Source: DAOTWP01 sp034435675 (GTDB lineage: Bacteria > Chloroflexota > Anaerolineae > Aggregatilineales > Phototrophicaceae). From it: a DNA stretch of 26,653 nt. Where the stretch lies: contig DAOTWP010000011.1 of NCBI GenBank assembly GCA_034435675.1, forward strand, positions 1 through 26,653. Reading direction: 5' to 3'. Every line of letters begins with the position of its first letter. Within the stretch, counting starts at the first letter, position 1. A program made the translations under genes and the position numbers. Below, piece by piece: positions 22,848 to 26,653 of this stretch. The notes under the pieces are model-generated. The model was not told the origin of the DNA and made no database searches. It saw nothing but the letters and a program-made list of their open reading frames with translations.

Positions 22848-24288
22848 GCCCATTACACCCTTCGCCCTGTTCTATCAGGTGACGTACCTGTCGGCGATGG
22901 CATCGGCGGGCATTACACGCAACAAGCTGTTCGAACTGGCAGCGCGTTCCCGGTGTTCGGCGGCACAGTATTTTGTGGCGATCAATACGCTGGTAACAGA
23001 AATGCGGTTGGATTACCCGGAAGCCTGCCGTCGCACAGGATTGCAGGCGCGAAGCGAGAATATGCGCAGTTTCCTGCTGCGCATGTCCGATGCGCTGCGT
23101 TCTGGCGAGCCGATGGCGGATTTTCTGTCGCGCGAACAGGAAGCGCTGAGCGAAGACTACGAGAGCCGCTACGAGCGCGATCTTGAGGCACTCAAGCAGT
23201 GGTCCAATGCTTTCTCGTCCATTGTGATTTCCGTGGCGCTGATCGTCATCATCCAGATTGTCTCTTCGATGATTTATGCCATGAACCCAATGGTTATCGG
23301 TGGGTTGGTCGTCACCGGGGCGATGATGGCGGGCATGGGCGCATGGATTATCTGGCGCTCCGCCCCGAAAGAAATCATGATTGTCCCGCCCTCGCGCGGG
23401 TCCGTGCAGCAGCAGCGTGCCATGCGCTTATTCCGCGTGATCGTGCCGCTGACCATCGCGCTGAGCCTTTCACTGGGTCTTGTCGGCTTTCCCACAGGAC
23501 TGGTGCTGCTGATCGCCGGTGTTATGCTGCTGCCCATTGGCTTTGTCAGCCTGATCAGTGATCGCAAGGTCACGCAGAAGGACAAAGAGTTCGCCACATT
23601 CCTGCGCTCCACAGGGGGCATGGCAAGCGCCACCGGCACCACACTGAAGCAGGCACTCACGCGGATTGACCTCAGCCCATTCCCGGCATTGGAAGCGGAT
23701 ATTGACCGCCTCAGCACCCGGTTGGAAGCGCTGGTCGAGCCGGACATCTGCTGGCACAAATTCGGCGTGGAATCCGGCAGCCGCCTGATCAGCGAAGTGA
23801 CTGACATCTTTTATCGCGGTGTCAAGATCGGCGGCGATGCGGAACGAGTGGGTTATCTCTGCTCGGTGTTTGTCGCCAAGACCACGCAGCTGCGCGCCAA
23901 ACGCCGCCTGACCGCGGGCACTTTCTCCGGGCTGTCTACAGTGATGCAAGCGGTGATTTCCGGGTTGATGGTCTTCGTGCTGTCAATCATCACCAACTTT
24001 GCGACGGCGATTGACCAACTGCGCCCGGCAATTCTGGATCGTGCCAGCGACACGGGACCCCAGTTTGAACTGTCATTGGCGCAGTTTTCGCAGGGGGATT
24101 TGCAGTTTCTGGGCATGATGACGCTGACGATGGTGCTGCTGTTGGGGCTGGTGGGGGCATCGGCAATTATGTTCAGCGATGGCGGCTACCGGCTCAAAAT
24201 CGCCCTGTATCTCTCCATAACGGCATTCATCGCCGGGGTCAGCTTTCTGGCTATCCCGCCGATGGTCGCAGGAATGCTCAAATTGTGA
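22798..24288 (+). CDS. arlJ: ArlJ-type membrane platform protein
   Basis: This 496-residue polytopic protein resembles GspF/TadC-like platform proteins in their archaeal form, with two cytoplasmic helical domains separated by membrane helices. Residues 25-135 are the first (YQVTYLSAMASAGITRNKLFELAA). Membrane helices lie near 140-190 and 220-265. The second cytoplasmic domain (275-385) contains FATFLRSTGGMASATGTTLKQAL and ESGSRLISEVTDIFYRGVKIGGDAERVG. Further membrane helices lie near 395-420, 440-465 and 470-496. ArlJ is the only integral platform for filament assembly and binds ArlI. GGGGTGAGGG six bases before the ATG decides the start, inside the arlI reading frame. Confidence 0.9.
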   Translation: MSSSRSSVKHVAKNFFKPITPFALFYQVTYLSAMASAGITRNKLFELAARSRCSAAQYFVAINTLVTEMRLDYPEACRRTGLQARSENMRSFLLRMSDALRSGEPMADFLSREQEALSEDYESRYERDLEALKQWSNAFSSIVISVALIVIIQIVSSMIYAMNPMVIGGLVVTGAMMAGMGAWIIWRSAPKEIMIVPPSRGSVQQQRAMRLFRVIVPLTIALSLSLGLVGFPTGLVLLIAGVMLLPIGFVSLISDRKVTQKDKEFATFLRSTGGMASATGTTLKQALTRIDLSPFPALEADIDRLSTRLEALVEPDICWHKFGVESGSRLISEVTDIFYRGVKIGGDAERVGYLCSVFVAKTTQLRAKRRLTAGTFSGLSTVMQAVISGLMVFVLSIITNFATAIDQLRPAILDRASDTGPQFELSLAQFSQGDLQFLGMMTLTMVLLLGLVGASAIMFSDGGYRLKIALYLSITAFIAGVSFLAIPPMVAGMLKL

Positions 24289-24324
24289 TGCCAGTGGCAG
24301 ACACGGGTTGAAAGGCAGGCACGC

Positions 24325-24846
24325 ATGTCCCTTACAGAGATGATCTTCGGCAATCAACTGGTGCTGCTCAGTCTGGTGTTGGCGCTCAGCCCACTGGTGC
24401 TGGCACTGGCGTTCCTGATGATTGCGCGCCTGCGCAAGCGCCGGGTACAACGCGCCCAGGCAGCGCTCGCAGCCGCCGTGGTCGCTGCGGCAGAAGCAGA
24501 AGCCGCTGCTGCCGCGCCGCCGGAATCTTTGGCACAGACCGCCGCGTTTGCTGCCAGCCAGGCACAAAAAGGCGTGGCGCACACAACGGCGCCAGCGACC
24601 CCGGCGGCTGCCAAGCCGTCCTTGCTGGCGGCAAAACCACCGGACACACCCGCACAGCCGGAACAGAAGCCGGGGGAAGCGGCAGAAGGCGGGGCAATTG
24701 AGAGTTTGCTTTCGGATGTGTTTGCCGACGAACAGACCTCCAACCGCGCCGCCACACTGCTCAAGGATCGCCAACCGGTGCCCATTGATGACCTGCTGGC
24801 GCTGACGGCTGAGGTGGCGGACAAACTTGCCGGCGCACGACGTTAA
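24325..24846 (+). CDS. Unknown single-span membrane protein of the archaellum cluster
   Basis: I do not recognise this 173-residue protein. Residues 10-34 are a membrane helix, followed by a basic patch (RLRKRRVQR), a helical Ala-rich stretch (45-64), and a flexible Pro/Ala-rich linker (65-120). A short C-terminal domain (125-173) contains IESLLSDVFADEQTSNRAATLL and PIDDLLALTAEVADKL. AAAGGCAGG precedes the ATG. It sits 36 bases after arlJ and 44 before the peptidase, in the same direction, so it is probably part of the operon. Its shape (one span plus cytoplasmic tail) recalls the crenarchaeal ArlX ring protein, but I see no sequence match; that is an analogy only. Composition is low-complexity, but the ends look conserved-like. 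Confidence 0.7.
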   Translation: MSLTEMIFGNQLVLLSLVLALSPLVLALAFLMIARLRKRRVQRAQAALAAAVVAAAEAEAAAAAPPESLAQTAAFAASQAQKGVAHTTAPATPAAAKPSLLAAKPPDTPAQPEQKPGEAAEGGAIESLLSDVFADEQTSNRAATLLKDRQPVPIDDLLALTAEVADKLAGARR

Positions 24847-24890
24847 CGAACTGAGCGGGCAACAGACATATAGCCAGGGGGATAGACGCC

Positions 24891-25586
24891 ATGCAAATGC
24901 TGGCAATGCTGCTGATGCTGTTCAACGGGGTGCTGCTGGGCTGGTTGCTGGCGCGGTTGGCAGATTATGCCCCGCGTTTTGCTGCTGATTCGCGGTTGCG
25001 CGGCAGCGCTGTTCGCCCACTGTATCCCCCGGCAGTCTGGCAGCTTGTGGCGCGGCGGCGGCAGCCGGACTTGGGGCTGCAACTGCTGGCGGAACTGCTC
25101 ACGGCGGCGGCGCTGGTCGCGCTGCTGCTGCGCTTTGAGCTGACGCAGGCGTTCGTCGGGGCGGCTGCCGTGTTCGCCCTGCTCATGCTTGTGGCGCTGA
25201 TTGACCTCAAGCACCGGCTGGTACTCAATGCGCTGACCTACCCGGCAGCAGTGTTGGCGCTGCTGTTCGCACCGGACTGGCGCGCGGCGCTGCTGGGCGG
25301 GCTGCTGGGCTTTGGCATGTTCTTTGCAATGGCATGGCTCAAACCGGGGCAGCTTGGCTGGGGGGATGTGAAGCTGGCAGGTCTGCTAGGGCTAATGTTT
25401 GGCTTTCCCGGCGTCCTCTGGGCGCTGATTATCGGTGTGGGGCTGGGGGCGGCAGTGGCGCTGGCACTGCTGCTGCGCCGCTGGGATCGCGCGCAGACCA
25501 TGCCCTATGCGCCATTCCTCTGCTTTGGCGCGCTGGTTGCTCTGATCTATAATCCTTTATCATTATGTCTATTCGCGTGTGCATAG
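24891..25586 (+). CDS. Prepilin peptidase (A24 aspartic protease)
   Basis: This 231-residue polytopic membrane protein has the two catalytic aspartates of family A24. Asp105 lies in VALIDLKHRLVLN, and Asp159 lies in the GxGD motif (GWGD, 156-159) followed by VKLAGLLGLMFG. The N-terminus (GVLLGWLLARLADYAPRF) is like the start of bacterial PilD, but the zinc-binding CxxC pairs and much of the N-methyltransferase region are missing. It cuts class III signal peptides at the membrane's inner face and is the likely processing enzyme for the archaellin, and perhaps for other pilins. It is closer to bacterial PilD/TadV than to archaeal ArlK. GGGGGATA lies before the ATG. Confidence 0.9.
   Translation: MQMLAMLLMLFNGVLLGWLLARLADYAPRFAADSRLRGSAVRPLYPPAVWQLVARRRQPDLGLQLLAELLTAAALVALLLRFELTQAFVGAAAVFALLMLVALIDLKHRLVLNALTYPAAVLALLFAPDWRAALLGGLLGFGMFFAMAWLKPGQLGWGDVKLAGLLGLMFGFPGVLWALIIGVGLGAAVALALLLRRWDRAQTMPYAPFLCFGALVALIYNPLSLCLFACA
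25525..25553 (+). promoter_or_regulatory. Internal promoter before the PilN/PilO-like genes
   Basis: TTGGCG (25525-25530) and TATAAT (25548-25553) are separated by exactly 17 bases. The -10 box is perfect and the -35 matches at four of six positions. It lies in the last codons of the peptidase gene, with AGAGGGG (25595-25601) serving the next start. Confidence 0.5.
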
Positions 25587-25612
25587 CTTAGAGCAGAGGG
25601 GTTGTTCTGCCA

Positions 25613-26245
25613 ATGTTCGCACCTTCCCAGTACGAAGAACAACAACCACCGCCTGAGGAAGCCCCGCCGGGGTTTTCGATTGGGCGGGTGGTATTGTGGT
25701 TGATTGTGTTCAGCCTCGCGGCGCTGTTTGTCCCGCTTTATCTGGTGTTCATCAACATCCAGACCGCCAGCGCAGCGCTGCGCGTTGAACGCGCCAGCCT
25801 GCAAGCCGAACTGGAGCGCTTGGCTGTGCCTTCCAGCGATACCAGCGCGCAGCTTGACACCCTGACCGGCTTGCAGGAGCAGAACGGCATCCTCCAGCCG
25901 GTCATCCAGCAATTGAACGCCAGCTATGTCAACATGCCTGACCTGATCGCCGCGCTGAGCGCCTATGACCCGGCAGTGCTCTCGCTGACCAGTATTCAGC
26001 AGGTCGACACCACCTTTGTGCTCAGCGGGCAGGCTCCGGACCAGCGGATTGTAATCCAGTATACGGACTTGCTGCGCCAGTCCAACCAGTTTGAGCAGGT
26101 GGTCGTCGAAGGCATTACCCTCGCGGCGCTGCCGACACCCACTGCCCTGCCGGGCAGCGCCGGAACCGACCTGACGCCGGTTGTGCCAGTCACAACCGTT
26201 GAATTTACGCTTGTGGTGACCTTTGCGCCGGGATGGGATTCATGA
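25613..26245 (+). CDS. PilN-like inner-membrane alignment protein
   Basis: This 210-residue protein has a short Pro-rich cytoplasmic tail (1-22), one membrane helix (24-47), a coiled-coil segment (50-105), and a ferredoxin-like domain. That domain contains VLSLTSIQQVDTTFVLSGQAPDQRIVIQYTDLLRQSNQFEQVVVEGITL (122-170). The pattern of two strands, then 'G.A..' and 'y...L..s..F..v.v..I', is that of PilN/GspL-type assembly proteins of type IV pili. PilN pairs with PilO to align the platform and ATPase in the cell envelope (family knowledge). It shares ATGA with the next gene. A separate promoter may make this a different unit from the archaellum genes, for example the middle of a pilMNO cluster. 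Confidence 0.7.
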   Translation: MFAPSQYEEQQPPPEEAPPGFSIGRVVLWLIVFSLAALFVPLYLVFINIQTASAALRVERASLQAELERLAVPSSDTSAQLDTLTGLQEQNGILQPVIQQLNASYVNMPDLIAALSAYDPAVLSLTSIQQVDTTFVLSGQAPDQRIVIQYTDLLRQSNQFEQVVVEGITLAALPTPTALPGSAGTDLTPVVPVTTVEFTLVVTFAPGWDS

Positions 26246-26653
26246 TTGCAGATGCTGCGGCTGCTTCAAGACGTTCACTGCGGCGTTTGCTGCCGGTCCT
26301 GCTCATTGCGCTGATTCTGTCCGGCATGCTGCTGTTTGTGCTGCTGGTGGTCATGCCCACCTGGCGCGAGTACGAGGCGCTGACCGCCGAGATTGCCGAT
26401 TTGCACGACCAGATTGAACAGCAGACGGCAGCAAGCGCAGACCCGGAAATCATGCAAGCGCGCATTGACAACGCGCGCGAGACACTGCAAACCAGCGCGG
26501 ATACCTTTGTCACCGAGGCGCAGGCAGACACGATGCTGGAAAGCCTGTACGGTTATGCAGGCAGCAGCAGCGTGATGATTGTCAGCTTGCAGGCGCAGCA
26601 GCTCAGCGAAGAGACGCCCGAAGCCTACAATGTGCGTGCCTTCCGGCTGGAAG
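26242..26653 (+). CDS. PilO-like protein, C-terminus beyond the window
   Basis: The frame starts at the ATG in the ATGA overlap with the PilN-like gene and is open to the window end (137 codons). Residues 16-38 form a membrane helix (LLPVLLIALILSGMLLFVLLVVM). A PTWREYEALTAEIADLHDQIEQQ coiled coil follows (39-85), and then the start of a globular domain. This is the standard PilO layout, and its place after PilN is the conserved order. It forms a PilN-PilO heterodimer in the inner membrane (family knowledge). The missing C-terminal domain would confirm the call. Confidence 0.65.
   Translation, partial: MIADAAAASRRSLRRLLPVLLIALILSGMLLFVLLVVMPTWREYEALTAEIADLHDQIEQQTAASADPEIMQARIDNARETLQTSADTFVTEAQADTMLESLYGYAGSSSVMIVSLQAQQLSEETPEAYNVRAFRLE

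Noticed and set aside
1..26653. tRNA, rRNA or CRISPR array
   Set aside because: No cloverleaf with the TTCGA-type T-loop, no rRNA segment and no evenly spaced direct repeats were seen by eye; a tRNAscan/CRISPR search was not possible.

Overview
The window looks like a high-GC bacterial chromosome segment, most likely from Chloroflexota. The reasons are a bacterial sigma70-like promoter style, Ser/Thr kinase-NACHT fusions, Uma2 nucleases, PPC-repeat lipoprotein-type genes and, above all, an archaellum-type gene cluster in an otherwise bacterial setting. The taxon is inferred from gene content; there is no rRNA gene here to confirm it.

Left end (1-1660): a polymorphic-toxin region on the minus strand. 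It holds the tail of an RHS-repeat core, an IS630-type transposase remnant, a small putative immunity gene and an RHS C-terminal toxin with a nucleotidyltransferase motif. Next (1752-4800, minus strand) come metG and a nucleotidyltransferase-fold gene. They sit behind a roughly 300-nt leader with a sigma70 promoter, a palindromic operator-like site, a possible 25-codon leader peptide, and mutually exclusive terminator and antiterminator helices.

Middle (5090-16770): a minus-strand group of two alpha/beta hydrolases and a DUF427 protein; a divergent, large Ser/Thr kinase-NACHT-membrane protein; a Uma2 nuclease; a two-pore-type ion channel with a TTLGF filter; a frameshifted NIF3/YqfO-like pseudogene; and a translationally coupled minus-strand trio (esterase lipoprotein, flavodoxin-fold oxidoreductase, secreted PPC-repeat protein).

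Right end (17140-26653, plus strand): the most interesting region. An archaellin with a class III signal peptide is followed by a hairpin, then by ArlC/D/E-like, ArlG-like, ArlF-like, ArlH, ArlI and ArlJ genes, an unknown single-span membrane protein and a bacterial-style prepilin peptidase. Behind a separate internal promoter come PilN-like and PilO-like genes, the latter cut by the window end. Together these encode a filament subunit, its processing enzyme, a motor ATPase (ArlI) with membrane platform (ArlJ), the regulatory ATPase (ArlH), stator proteins (ArlF/G) and a cytoplasmic scaffold (ArlC/D/E-like), possibly with type IV pilus alignment proteins. Departures from archaeal clusters are the CSPG/cadherin-like repeats fused to ArlF, the repeat tail on the ArlC/D/E-like protein, the unknown 173-aa protein, the PilD-like peptidase, and the PilN/PilO neighbours.
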